Assembly: GCF_001971585.1 (NCBI RefSeq)
Contig: NZ_CP019323.1
Coordinates: 336,053 to 400,052 of the forward strand
DNA: 64,000 nucleotides
Source: Companilactobacillus allii
Lineage (GTDB): Bacteria > Bacillota > Bacilli > Lactobacillales > Lactobacillaceae
Direction of reading: 5' to 3'
Under the pieces are notes generated by a model. That model did not search any database, had not been told where the DNA came from, and was given only the letters and a program-made list of their open reading frames with translations. The translations under genes were made by a program, and so were the position numbers. This document shows, piece by piece, positions 6,622 to 15,262 of this stretch (positions are counted from its first letter, which is position 1; every line of letters begins with the position of its first letter).

Positions 6622-9366
6622 ATTAAATCTTTTGAATTATTTAAGTTAGATATTAAACGTACTTTAAAATCAACGCCGGCAACTCTTTTGATGCTAGCGC
6701 TGATTATTTTGCCATGCCTTTATTGCTGGTTTAATGTATGGGCATTGTGGGACCCATATTCCAATACTAGTGATTTGAAAGTGGCTGTTTATTCTGATGA
6801 TCAATCAGTTAAATTAAACGACGAAAAAATTGCGATTGGTAAAGATCTAATTGCCAATTTAAAGAAGAACGATGGTTTAGGATGGACATTTGTCGACTCT
6901 AAACAAGAATTGAATCAAGGGGTAAAGGACGGTAGTTATTATGCTGGTATCTATATTCCCAAGAATTTCTCCAAAGATATTATTAGTTTTGCTTCTGGAA
7001 AAATAAAGAAGCCTACTTTGGTATACTCTGTTAATCAAAAAATAAACGCTGTTGCGCCAAAACTGACCAGTTCCGGAGCGACGACTCTGCAGAATACAAT
7101 TTCTGAAGAGTTCATCGGAACCGTCAGTAAGACAATAACTAATGTCTTGAACAAATCTGGCGTAGAAATTGAAAATAACCTACCAATGTTACGTCGTTTA
7201 TCCAGTCTATTAGTCACGACTGATGATAATCGCGATGAATTACAAGACATCATGGACAAAGTTAAACAAGCTAATACAATCGTGCCTGATTTAAATAACA
7301 AATTAAGTGAAGCAAACGAAATGTATGGCTACATTCCACAATTAAATACTGATGCACAAAAGCTCGTTACATTGAATAACTTCTTACCACTAGCTGATTC
7401 CGGTGGTACCGCTGTAAAACAACTTCAAAATAAAATACCCGAAATCCAGAGTGCTGGTACTCAGATCAACACTGTTGACACTGATTTTAGCCAAATTTCC
7501 AACTTAATGGATAGCAGCATAACTCAGGTCAATAACGGTATCAATGTCATTACATCAGTGGAAAACGTTATGCCAGAAGTTACCGAATTTGGTAAAAGTG
7601 CCCAATCTAGCGTTGAAGATGTTAATAACAATCTGATCCCAAAACTCCAAAAGGCACTGCCAGTTATTAAATCAACTGTCGATACTGGATTATCAATGGT
7701 TTACAACTTATCCAAACAGATCAGTACTTCAGCAACCAATATAAATACCTTGATCGATAAAATCAAAGAAAATCCTGATAATGATCAGGTACAGTCACAG
7801 TTAAAGACGGTACTTCAAAATATCGCTGATAATGGTGCACAGATTGGGAGCGTGGCTAAACAAGTCGCTTCTACATTAACTGATCTGCAGAATACTTATA
7901 ATCAACTTGCCTCTCAAAACGGTAAGGAACAAACAACAAAACTTGATCGACCAATCAAATTGCTCAATAACTTAGAACCCTTAGGGAATACCTTGGCAAC
8001 ACAGGCCAACTACATTCTTGATAATTACGACAATTTGAGTACTGATGAACTGCAAAGCAAATTGACTGAACTAGCAACACAATCAAATACTCTTGCTGAC
8101 CAAGTGACTTCGATCCAAAATCTTGGGATTATAGATTCTGTCTCTGATACTATATCCACTACTCAGTCACTGTTAACAAGTGCCAGTACCGTCTTAAGTG
8201 ACTTAAATACCAGTGTCATCCCTGAGATTCCAGCGTTATTGAACAATACCAAAGGAATCCTGCAAACAGCTCAAACTTATCTACAGAAGTATCAACAACA
8301 ATTGCCCGCAATCGGTAATGAAATTCACGATGCCAACACATTGCTCAATGGCAATATGAGTAACATCGTTACAGGAATCAATGTTGCCAATGACTTTTAT
8401 AACAATGACTATCCTAATTTAAAGAAAAAATTAGCTACGGCAACTTTCTTCGTTCAATATCAATTACCTGAAATTGAGAACCAGTTAAGTACAACTTTGA
8501 ATCTGATCAATACTAAAACACCAGAATTAGAGCAATCACTAGCCGCAGCTAATGACTTCGCTGTAAACGACTGGCCTCAATTAGAAAAAGACGTTCATCA
8601 CTCTGCCAAGTTATTAAAAGCTGGGACAAAGGATGTCGATCTTTCAGCCATTATCAAATTAATGAAGGCTGATGCTAATACTGAATCTGACTTTTTCTCC
8701 AATCCAGTCAAATTGAAGCAAGACAACTTGTATAACATCCCTAATTACGGTTCAGCTAGTGCACCATTTTATCTAGCCTTATGTATTTGGGTCGGAGCCC
8801 TACTCCTATCTAGTGTTTTCACAGTTCACTTCAAACTAAACGACAAAGAAAAACTTCGATATGGTTTCAAGCAACAATTCAATGGACGTTACTTAACTTT
8901 CTTCTCATTGAATCTATTCCAATCAATCGCAGCATCCCTAGGTAATATCTTCATATTACATGCATACGTTCAAAACAAAGTGGCACTAGTCTTGTTTGCT
9001 ATGTTGATAAGCTTTGTCTTCATATCTATCCTGTATTCACTTGTGCAGATGTTTGGGACAGTTGGTAAAGGACTTGGAATTATCATCTTAGTACTATCAA
9101 TTTCTGGTGCTGGTGGTAACTTCCCGGTTGTTCTATCAGACGGATTCTTCCGAGTCATTAATCCATACCTACCCTTCACATATGCGGTAAACTTATTCCG
9201 TGAAGCTGTTGGTGGAATTTATTGGCCGAATGCAATCAAAGACATTGTAGTTTTACTAGCCTTTGGTATCGTATTTTACTTGATGGGACTTCTACTAACC
9301 GAAAAATTGAAACCACTGATCAATAAACTTCACAAGAGTGCTAAGAAGAGTATGATAATCGAATAA
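6622..9366 (+). CDS. YhgE/Pip family membrane protein, apparent ATT start
   Basis: Large envelope protein of the YhgE/Pip group (phage-infection-protein or ABC-2-like family); function in this organism unknown. About 914 aa: one N-terminal membrane segment (LALIILPCLYCWFNVWALWDPY), an external region of about 680 residues rich in heptad-like Asn/Gln/Leu helices, then five or six C-terminal membrane segments. The family N-terminus (KSFELFKLDIKRTL) lies upstream of the first ATG/TTG codons at 6688, which have no ribosome site. The only start in good position is ATT at 6622, 7 nt after AGGAGGG. The last base of its stop is the A of the next gene's ATG. Confidence 0.85.
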   Translation: MKSFELFKLDIKRTLKSTPATLLMLALIILPCLYCWFNVWALWDPYSNTSDLKVAVYSDDQSVKLNDEKIAIGKDLIANLKKNDGLGWTFVDSKQELNQGVKDGSYYAGIYIPKNFSKDIISFASGKIKKPTLVYSVNQKINAVAPKLTSSGATTLQNTISEEFIGTVSKTITNVLNKSGVEIENNLPMLRRLSSLLVTTDDNRDELQDIMDKVKQANTIVPDLNNKLSEANEMYGYIPQLNTDAQKLVTLNNFLPLADSGGTAVKQLQNKIPEIQSAGTQINTVDTDFSQISNLMDSSITQVNNGINVITSVENVMPEVTEFGKSAQSSVEDVNNNLIPKLQKALPVIKSTVDTGLSMVYNLSKQISTSATNINTLIDKIKENPDNDQVQSQLKTVLQNIADNGAQIGSVAKQVASTLTDLQNTYNQLASQNGKEQTTKLDRPIKLLNNLEPLGNTLATQANYILDNYDNLSTDELQSKLTELATQSNTLADQVTSIQNLGIIDSVSDTISTTQSLLTSASTVLSDLNTSVIPEIPALLNNTKGILQTAQTYLQKYQQQLPAIGNEIHDANTLLNGNMSNIVTGINVANDFYNNDYPNLKKKLATATFFVQYQLPEIENQLSTTLNLINTKTPELEQSLAAANDFAVNDWPQLEKDVHHSAKLLKAGTKDVDLSAIIKLMKADANTESDFFSNPVKLKQDNLYNIPNYGSASAPFYLALCIWVGALLLSSVFTVHFKLNDKEKLRYGFKQQFNGRYLTFFSLNLFQSIAASLGNIFILHAYVQNKVALVLFAMLISFVFISILYSLVQMFGTVGKGLGIIILVLSISGAGGNFPVVLSDGFFRVINPYLPFTYAVNLFREAVGGIYWPNAIKDIVVLLAFGIVFYLMGLLLTEKLKPLINKLHKSAKKSMIIE

Positions 9367-9806
9367 TGACAAAATTAAAATCTTACAGACCATTTATAAC
9401 AAAGAATTTTTTATGGGAATTCCCAACGCATTTTAAATTAAAAGAAGCCAGTGAATTTCTTGGTGACAGCATCGCTGAAACAACTGATTATATCAGTAAT
9501 ACTGCCAAAAACATTATGCGCAACAACAGTATCTATTGGTTTTTACAAGATAAGCGTACTAAGGAACTAGTTGGATTGATTGCTGTTGAAAATATTGATC
9601 AAGATAAAAAATCCGGAAAATTAGTAGTACAACTATCCGTTACAGACTCTATCGACAAAGAAGAAATCGCCGATAGATTAGTGACTTTTGTTAAAGAACA
9701 AATTGACCTTGATACTTTGGAATTCGAAGCCTTGGACCACATAGTTCAAGAAAAATTCACAAATAATGGTTATAATATAAGTAGTAAAGAATTAAAGAGG
9801 AGTTAA
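9366..9806 (+). CDS. Small GNAT-like protein, function unknown
   Basis: 146 aa, translationally coupled to the YhgE-like gene (TAATG overlap) and followed after 6 bp by a zinc peptidase. The layout (F-LKEASEFLGDSIAE, YWFLQDKRTKELVGLIAVENID, then a helix) resembles RimJ-type N-acetyltransferases, but the acetyl-CoA loop (Q/RxxGxG/A) is not evident. It may be a degenerate or non-catalytic member. No membrane segment or signal peptide. Confidence 0.6.
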   Translation: MTKLKSYRPFITKNFLWEFPTHFKLKEASEFLGDSIAETTDYISNTAKNIMRNNSIYWFLQDKRTKELVGLIAVENIDQDKKSGKLVVQLSVTDSIDKEEIADRLVTFVKEQIDLDTLEFEALDHIVQEKFTNNGYNISSKELKRS

Positions 9807-9812
9807 CAATAA

Positions 9813-10514
9813 ATGTATGGATATTTAGGGTATGGCTTTGGCCCCACTTTCATCTTAGTTATTATTGGTATTGCTATAAGTTTGTGGGCGTCATGGTATG
9901 TCAAGCACACTTTTAACAGGTACGACCAATATGACAGTAGTCGTGGCACTACCGGTGCTGATGCGGCTCGTTATATTCTGGATCAATCAGGTCTCCAAAA
10001 CATCCAAATCAATCGTGTCAGTGGTAATTTAACAGATAACTACAATCCTGGTAATAAGACGTTGAATCTATCAGATTCGACCTTTGCTTCTACCTCAGTT
10101 GCGGCTATCGGTGTTGCTGCCCATGAATGTGGACACGCTATCCAAGATAAGAATGCTTATGTACCAATGCGTGCAAGAGCTGCATTAGTTCCAGCTGTGA
10201 ATCTTGGATCTAATTTCTCCATTCCTTTGATCTTTGTTGGTATCCTTTTAGGAAGAAACCACACTTTGATCATGGCAGGGATTATCTTGTTCTCACTAGT
10301 TGTATTGTTCCAATTGGTCACTTTACCAGTTGAATTCAATGCCTCTGGACGTGCAATAAAGATACTTAGTTCTGGTGATTTACTTGAAAAGAACGAAGTA
10401 CCAATGGTAAGAAAAGTCCTTGGTGCAGCCGCTTTAACTTATGTTGCTGCAGCATTGTCATCAGCACTTCAATTGATACGTTTGATTTTGATATTTGGTA
10501 ATAACCGAGATTGA
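9813..10514 (+). CDS. Neutral zinc metallopeptidase (YugP family), membrane-bound
   Basis: 233 aa. An N-terminal membrane helix (GPTFILVIIGIAISLWASWYV) is followed by a zinc site HECGHAIQD and several further membrane segments in the C-terminal half, as in Zn_peptidase_2/YugP proteins. PVEFNASGRAI is a conserved family motif. The substrate is unknown. It is third of three close genes (YhgE-like, GNAT-like, peptidase). GAGGAG precedes the ATG. The stop is followed after 4 bp by palindrome copy D. Confidence 0.9.
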   Translation: MYGYLGYGFGPTFILVIIGIAISLWASWYVKHTFNRYDQYDSSRGTTGADAARYILDQSGLQNIQINRVSGNLTDNYNPGNKTLNLSDSTFASTSVAAIGVAAHECGHAIQDKNAYVPMRARAALVPAVNLGSNFSIPLIFVGILLGRNHTLIMAGIILFSLVVLFQLVTLPVEFNASGRAIKILSSGDLLEKNEVPMVRKVLGAAALTYVAAALSSALQLIRLILIFGNNRD

Positions 10515-10518
10515 AAGA

Positions 10519-10625
10519 GCGTAACAACACGCGAATAATTTATGAGCATTAGCTCAAAAAAAGAGCCTTCACGAAAAGTGAAGGCTCTTTTTTAGCTAAG
10601 CGGAATAAATTGTGTGTTGTTACGC
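10519..10625. repeat. Palindromic element, copy D (reverse orientation)
   Basis: Outer arms GCGTAACAACAC (10519-10530) and GTGTTGTTACGC (10614-10625). Read on the minus strand the inner parts are AATTTATTCCGCTTAGC and GCTAATGCTCATAAATT. The stem differs from copy A at paired positions (AATTTC/GAAATT becomes AATTTA/TAAATT; TTAA/TTAA becomes TTAGCT/AGCTAA), while the loop TTCCGC/TGCTC stays. The central hairpin GAGCCTTCAC...GTGAAGGCTC with A and T tracts is a two-way terminator. Confidence 0.85.
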
Positions 10626-10702
10626 CTATGCAAATCAATCAATATAAAAAATCAACAATCCCAAATACATACTAATCATCTCACCTGTATAAATAGATTT
10701 TA

Positions 10703-10731
10703 TTGACGAATTGGGATAAACTCTTTTATAT
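10703..10731 (+). promoter_or_regulatory. Promoter of cls
   Basis: TTGACG (10703-10708), a 17-bp spacer and TTATAT (10726-10731), 21 bp before the cls start codon. Pattern-based call. Confidence 0.6.
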
Positions 10732-10752
10732 GAAATAAAGGGGAGTTTATAT

Positions 10753-12249
10753 ATGATTGATGTCTGGATTATTTGGTTAATATTAATTATTTTATTACTT
10801 AATACAATATCAGCACTTATCACCGTCTTCCACAGACCTAGAAATATCGTTACGACCTGGGCTTGGATCTTAGTTTTAATCCTCCTACCGATAGTAGGGT
10901 TTTTAATTTACGCTTTCTTTGGGCGTGGAATTGCTCAAGAGAAAATATTCAGTATCAGTAACCAAAAGCACGTTGGTTTAGATCAATTAAAACTAATGGA
11001 AATTGCGGATACAACCAAACGTAGATTAATTGAAAATCAGAATAATAACAATGATCCTGCCACAAGATCGGATCAAACACATTATGCAGATCATATTATT
11101 AAATTCTTCAATGAAACCGAAGAAGCTCCTTTGACACGACATAATAAAGTAGACTTGTTCTTTGATGGTAAAGAAAAATTCGAAAAAATGTTTGAAGATG
11201 TTAGAAACGCCAAAGAAACAGTCCACGTTGAATACTATGCTTTCATAAAAAGTGACATCGGGGACGAGTTTTTGAAACTTCTGACACAGAAAGCTAAAGA
11301 AGGACTCGAAGTACGCTTGATTTATGATCCATGGGGTTCAAATGGAACACGTAAAAGCTGGTTTAAGGATTTTGAAGCAGCCGGCGGCGAGGTCCTCCAA
11401 TTTATTACCTCTAAAAACGTTATTGCCAAAACTCGACTCAACTATCACTTGCATAGAAAAATCGTTGTTATTGATGGATGCATTGGCTGGACAGGTGGAT
11501 TCAACGTTGGTGATCAATATGTAAATGTTACAGAGAAATTTGGATATTGGCGTGACACCCATGTCCGTATAAAAGGTGTCGCTACTTTACTTCTACAGGA
11601 ACGCTTCTTCCAAGACTGGAATGCTTCTATTGAAAAAAGTGAAGAGGCATTGGTATTTGACGAGAAGTACTTCCCATCTGATAAGTTCGATGACACTGAC
11701 AATTCACCTATTCAAATCGTCAGTGACGGACCAGATAGACGTGAAGAGGTACTAAAAGATGGCTTCATTGATATGATTGTCAGTGCAAAAAAAAGCGTTT
11801 GGATTCAATCACCTTACCTAGTTCCTGACGATCCTATGTTTACTGCTTTAACAATTGCGGCCAGATCAGGAGTTGACGTCAGGATCATGATCCCATGTAT
11901 GCCAGATCATCCCTTCATCTATCGTGCCACACAGTATTACGCTAACTTACTAACTAGTTATGGTATCAAGATCTATAGCTATCAAAAAGGGTTCTTACAC
12001 GCCAAAGCTAGTGTCTTTGATGGCAAGATATGTACTGTTGGATCAATGAATCAAGACTTTAGAAGTTATTCATTGAACTTTGAGGCAAATGCCTTCATCT
12101 ATGATTCTAAAGTTGCTCACAAAATATCACGTGCCTTTGAAAATGATATGAAAGATAGCCTTTTGATAACGCCTGAAGTAATTAAAAGTCAGGGTCATTG
12201 GTTGCATTTCAAACAAAGATTTTCTAGATTATTATCACCTATTCTATAG
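10753..12249 (+). CDS. cls: Cardiolipin synthase
   Basis: Condenses two phosphatidylglycerols into cardiolipin at the membrane. 498 aa. Two N-terminal membrane helices (IWLILIILLLNTISALI; WAWILVLILLPIVGFLIYAFFG), then two phospholipase-D domains with HxK motifs: LHRKIVVIDGCIGWTGGFNVGD and FLHAKASVFDGKICTVGSMN, each with the trailing Gly/Ser-rich turn. Length and order match the family. ATG at 10753 after AGGGGAG. Monocistronic: its own promoter upstream and a degenerate palindromic element downstream. Confidence 0.95.
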   Translation: MIDVWIIWLILIILLLNTISALITVFHRPRNIVTTWAWILVLILLPIVGFLIYAFFGRGIAQEKIFSISNQKHVGLDQLKLMEIADTTKRRLIENQNNNNDPATRSDQTHYADHIIKFFNETEEAPLTRHNKVDLFFDGKEKFEKMFEDVRNAKETVHVEYYAFIKSDIGDEFLKLLTQKAKEGLEVRLIYDPWGSNGTRKSWFKDFEAAGGEVLQFITSKNVIAKTRLNYHLHRKIVVIDGCIGWTGGFNVGDQYVNVTEKFGYWRDTHVRIKGVATLLLQERFFQDWNASIEKSEEALVFDEKYFPSDKFDDTDNSPIQIVSDGPDRREEVLKDGFIDMIVSAKKSVWIQSPYLVPDDPMFTALTIAARSGVDVRIMIPCMPDHPFIYRATQYYANLLTSYGIKIYSYQKGFLHAKASVFDGKICTVGSMNQDFRSYSLNFEANAFIYDSKVAHKISRAFENDMKDSLLITPEVIKSQGHWLHFKQRFSRLLSPIL

Positions 12250-12250
12250 A

Positions 12251-12397
12251 ACAAAATACAATTTCTTCCATATAAGCCAAAAAAATGATATTTACTTGCG
12301 TAAATACCATTTTTTTTGATTTATACACGAAAACTGAACGTGTTTTGGTGCACTCTAATTTTGAAAGCGTAATAAATTGTGTTTTATTCCGCGATTT
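12251..12397. repeat. Degenerate palindromic element copy G plus a remnant
   Basis: Left part CAATTTCTTCCATATAA and right part TTATACACGAAAACTGAACG resemble copy F (right part TTATACTCGAAAACTGAACG), around a hairpin ATTTACTTGCGTAAAT with A and T tracts. A further piece at 12367-12392, GCGTAATAAA...TTTATTCCGC, looks like a deletion remnant of another copy in reverse orientation. It lies between convergent cls and katA. Confidence 0.65.
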
Positions 12398-12435
12398 AGT
12401 AAATTTAAGAAACAGAAAAGCAAAAGAGCTTTTCT

Positions 12436-13902
12436 TTAAACAAAGTTCTCACTGTTCATAATCTCATCAATATCCATGTTTAATGCCTTGGCAACTCTAG
12501 TACCGTAATCTTTATCGGCTCCATAGAATTGTTTGATTTCTAATATCTTGATCTCATCTTTCTTCACTTGTCCAAGATTATCTTTGATCGTTTCGATCAA
12601 TCGATCCTTTTCCTCATCAGACATCAATCTGTAAAGGTCACCGGGTTGAGTCGTATAATCAACGTTATGACTATATGCCTGATTACCGGCCATTCCTTCA
12701 ACTTCGTAATGTTTGATTGCTGCATTAGGAACTTCTTTAGGGCCATCAAATGAGTTAGGTTCATAGTTAACTCCTGAACCTTGATTGTCGCTCTTCATTG
12801 CTCCATCACGTTCATAATTATGTACTTCAACCAATGGTCTATTTACCGGTAGATCTTCGAAATTAGCACCTAGTCTATATCTTTGCGTATCCTTATATGC
12901 GAACAATCTACCTTGTAACAACTTATCAGGTGAAGGTTCAATACCAGGGACAAAGTTAGCTGGTGATACAGCAGCCTCTTCAACATCTGTGAAATAATTC
13001 TCAGGATTCTTGTTCAAGGTCAACTTACCAACTTTTATCAACGGATAGTCTTTATGAGAAACAACTTTTGTAACATCAAAAATATCCCATTTATACTTCA
13101 AACCTTCTTCATATGGAATTATTTGAACATACATATTCCATGATGGAAAGTCGCCTTTATCAATGGCATCGAACAAATCATCTTGTAGATAATCAGTATT
13201 TTCAGAGGCAAGTTTATCAGCAAGTTGTGCTGAAATATTCTTAACCCCTTGATTTGACATCATATGGTACTTGATCCAGAACTGTTCTCCATCTTTATTG
13301 ACCCACTTGAATGTATGTGAACCGTATCCATTCATAGTCCGATATGAAGCTGGAAGTCCACGATCACCCATTAAGTAAGTCACTTGATGTAATGACTCAG
13401 GTGAATGTGACCAAAAGTCCCACTGCATATCTTGAGTACGTCTATTAGTTTTGGGATCACGTTTTTGAGAATGGATAAAGTCAGGGAATTTCAGCGGATC
13501 ATTCACAAAAAATACCGGTGTATTATTACCGACAATATCGTAATTACCCTCTTGTGTATAGAATTTAATAGAAAATCCTCTAACATCTCTAACTGTATCT
13601 GGATAACCTTTCTCACCAGCAACTTGAGAAATTCTCATCATAATAGGTGTTTTCTTACCTGCTCCAGAAAATAGATCAGCTTTTGTATACTTTCCCATAT
13701 CATTTTCTAGTTCAAATACTCCTGTAGCACCCGCACCCTTAGCATGAACGACACGTTCGGGAATACGTTCTCTATCAAAATGTGCTATTTTTTCCAACAT
13801 ATCATAATCTTGGATCAATACAGGTCCCCTTGAACCAGCAGTTTGTGTATGTTGATTATCTGCAAAAGGTTGTCCGGCTTCCGTTGTAAGTTTCTTTGTC
13901 AT
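12436..13902 (-). CDS. katA: Haem catalase
   Basis: Breaks down hydrogen peroxide. 488 aa, small-subunit clade by length. Catalytic His in [15 protein letters not shown], catalytic Asn in [14 protein letters not shown], and proximal haem-ligand Tyr in [14 protein letters not shown] are all present, so the enzyme should be active if haem is supplied; most lactobacilli cannot make haem. ATG at 13902 with GGAGGAAT upstream. The 294-bp gap to the divergent esterase start holds AT-rich promoter-like sequence; I see no clear PerR box in it. Confidence 0.96.
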   Translation of the reverse strand: MTKKLTTEAGQPFADNQHTQTAGSRGPVLIQDYDMLEKIAHFDRERIPERVVHAKGAGATGVFELENDMGKYTKADLFSGAGKKTPIMMRISQVAGEKGYPDTVRDVRGFSIKFYTQEGNYDIVGNNTPVFFVNDPLKFPDFIHSQKRDPKTNRRTQDMQWDFWSHSPESLHQVTYLMGDRGLPASYRTMNGYGSHTFKWVNKDGEQFWIKYHMMSNQGVKNISAQLADKLASENTDYLQDDLFDAIDKGDFPSWNMYVQIIPYEEGLKYKWDIFDVTKVVSHKDYPLIKVGKLTLNKNPENYFTDVEEAAVSPANFVPGIEPSPDKLLQGRLFAYKDTQRYRLGANFEDLPVNRPLVEVHNYERDGAMKSDNQGSGVNYEPNSFDGPKEVPNAAIKHYEVEGMAGNQAYSHNVDYTTQPGDLYRLMSDEEKDRLIETIKDNLGQVKKDEIKILEIKQFYGADKDYGTRVAKALNMDIDEIMNSENFV

Positions 13903-14196
13903 CGTTTAATTCCTCCACATGCATTATTATGCTATTACATAATCGAATTATATCTAAAAATTGTCAAATAAATCAAACTATATACAATCGCTATATTATA
14001 CGTATATATGCCATACATCTTGTACAGTAAGGGATAAGTCCGTTTAAATAAATGCTATTGTAAAGTTTTAGCACTATTTATGTTCAAAAAAGACAATAAT
14101 AATTATTTATAAAATGCAGAGCATATCAATTGCATAATTATTATCTTTCACATAATATTAAATTTGTTAAATTAATTGATTAAGGAGAATAATTTT

Positions 14197-15150
14197 ATGA
14201 TTAACAGAATATCTTTAGAGTCAGAAGCTTTAGCTATTTGTGAGGGAACAGATCCACATCCACGTATTTATGAGGGATCAGCCGATGATGGTAGAAAGAT
14301 CCTAAATGATCTTCAAAACAGCCCTGTAACTAAGAGTAATGTGGATATACAAGATGTAGCCGTAGATACAGGAGAATGGGGTCAAATCAACGTACGTATT
14401 ATTAGACCTGAAGCAAACTATGGTAAATTGCCTGTTATTTTCTACATTCATGGTGCTGGTTGGGTGTTTGGTAATGCCCATACACATGACAAACTTGTTA
14501 GAGAACTTGCCCTAAGAACTAACTCAGTCGTTGTCTTCCCTGAGTACAGCCTATCTCCAGAAGCAAAATATCCAACAGCCATCGAACAAAACTACGCCGC
14601 TTTAAAATGGGTTGAAAAAAACGCTAAAGATATCAATGTAGACATTGATAAACTAACAGTTGCTGGTGATAGTGTTGGAGGTAACATGGCTACTGTTATG
14701 ACATTAATGGCAAAAGAACGTAAGGGTCCACAGATTAAACAACAATTATTATATTACCCTGTAACTAATGCCAACTTTGATACTGAATCATATAACACAT
14801 TTGCAGATCACTATTATTTAACAAAGGAAGGAATGGAATGGTTCTGGGATCAATACACAACTGACCCTGAACAAAGAGCTGAGATCACTGCCTCACCTTT
14901 ACGTGCAACTAAAGAACAACTTGAAGGATTACCAGATGCAATGATCCTAAATGGTGAAGCCGACGTTTTACGTGATGAAGGTGAAGAATATGCCAGACAC
15001 TTACGTGAAGCCGGCGTTGATGTAACTCAAATCCAATTCCAAGGTATGATCCATGACTTTGTAATGATCAATTCATTAGATGAAGCAAAAGCTACTAGAG
15101 CTGCTATGGACGCTTCTACAAAGTGGTTAAACAAGAAGAACAACAAATAA
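14197..15150 (+). CDS. Alpha/beta hydrolase esterase (HSL family)
   Basis: Carboxylesterase/lipase-like enzyme of the hormone-sensitive lipase group. 317 aa. Oxyanion motif FYIHGAGWVFG (HGGGW variant), nucleophile GDSVGGN, acid in GEADVLRDEGEEY and His in GMIHDFVM give a full triad. No signal peptide, so it is intracellular. ATG at 14197 with AAGGAG 10 nt upstream; an earlier in-frame TTG would include the ribosome site and is rejected. Monocistronic, ended by a strong hairpin. Confidence 0.88.
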   Translation: MINRISLESEALAICEGTDPHPRIYEGSADDGRKILNDLQNSPVTKSNVDIQDVAVDTGEWGQINVRIIRPEANYGKLPVIFYIHGAGWVFGNAHTHDKLVRELALRTNSVVVFPEYSLSPEAKYPTAIEQNYAALKWVEKNAKDINVDIDKLTVAGDSVGGNMATVMTLMAKERKGPQIKQQLLYYPVTNANFDTESYNTFADHYYLTKEGMEWFWDQYTTDPEQRAEITASPLRATKEQLEGLPDAMILNGEADVLRDEGEEYARHLREAGVDVTQIQFQGMIHDFVMINSLDEAKATRAAMDASTKWLNKKNNK

Positions 15151-15183
15151 TAATCAATTAACACTACATACGATTTCCACAAC

Positions 15184-15240
15184 AAAAAAGTGTAACAAGG
15201 CATGCCTTCTGAGTACAAACATGTTTGGTTACACTTTTTG
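15184..15240. terminator. Bidirectional terminator between esterase and surface-protein genes
   Basis: AAAAAAGTGTAAC pairs with GTTACACTTTTT around a partly paired loop. A and T tracts on both sides suit the two convergent genes. Confidence 0.75.
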
Positions 15241-15262
15241 TGTATCTTCAAATTTAATAAAT

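Noticed and set aside
14148..14170. TTCACA box before the esterase gene
   Set aside because: A single TTCACA with no second box at 11 bp and no -10 box 9 bp downstream.
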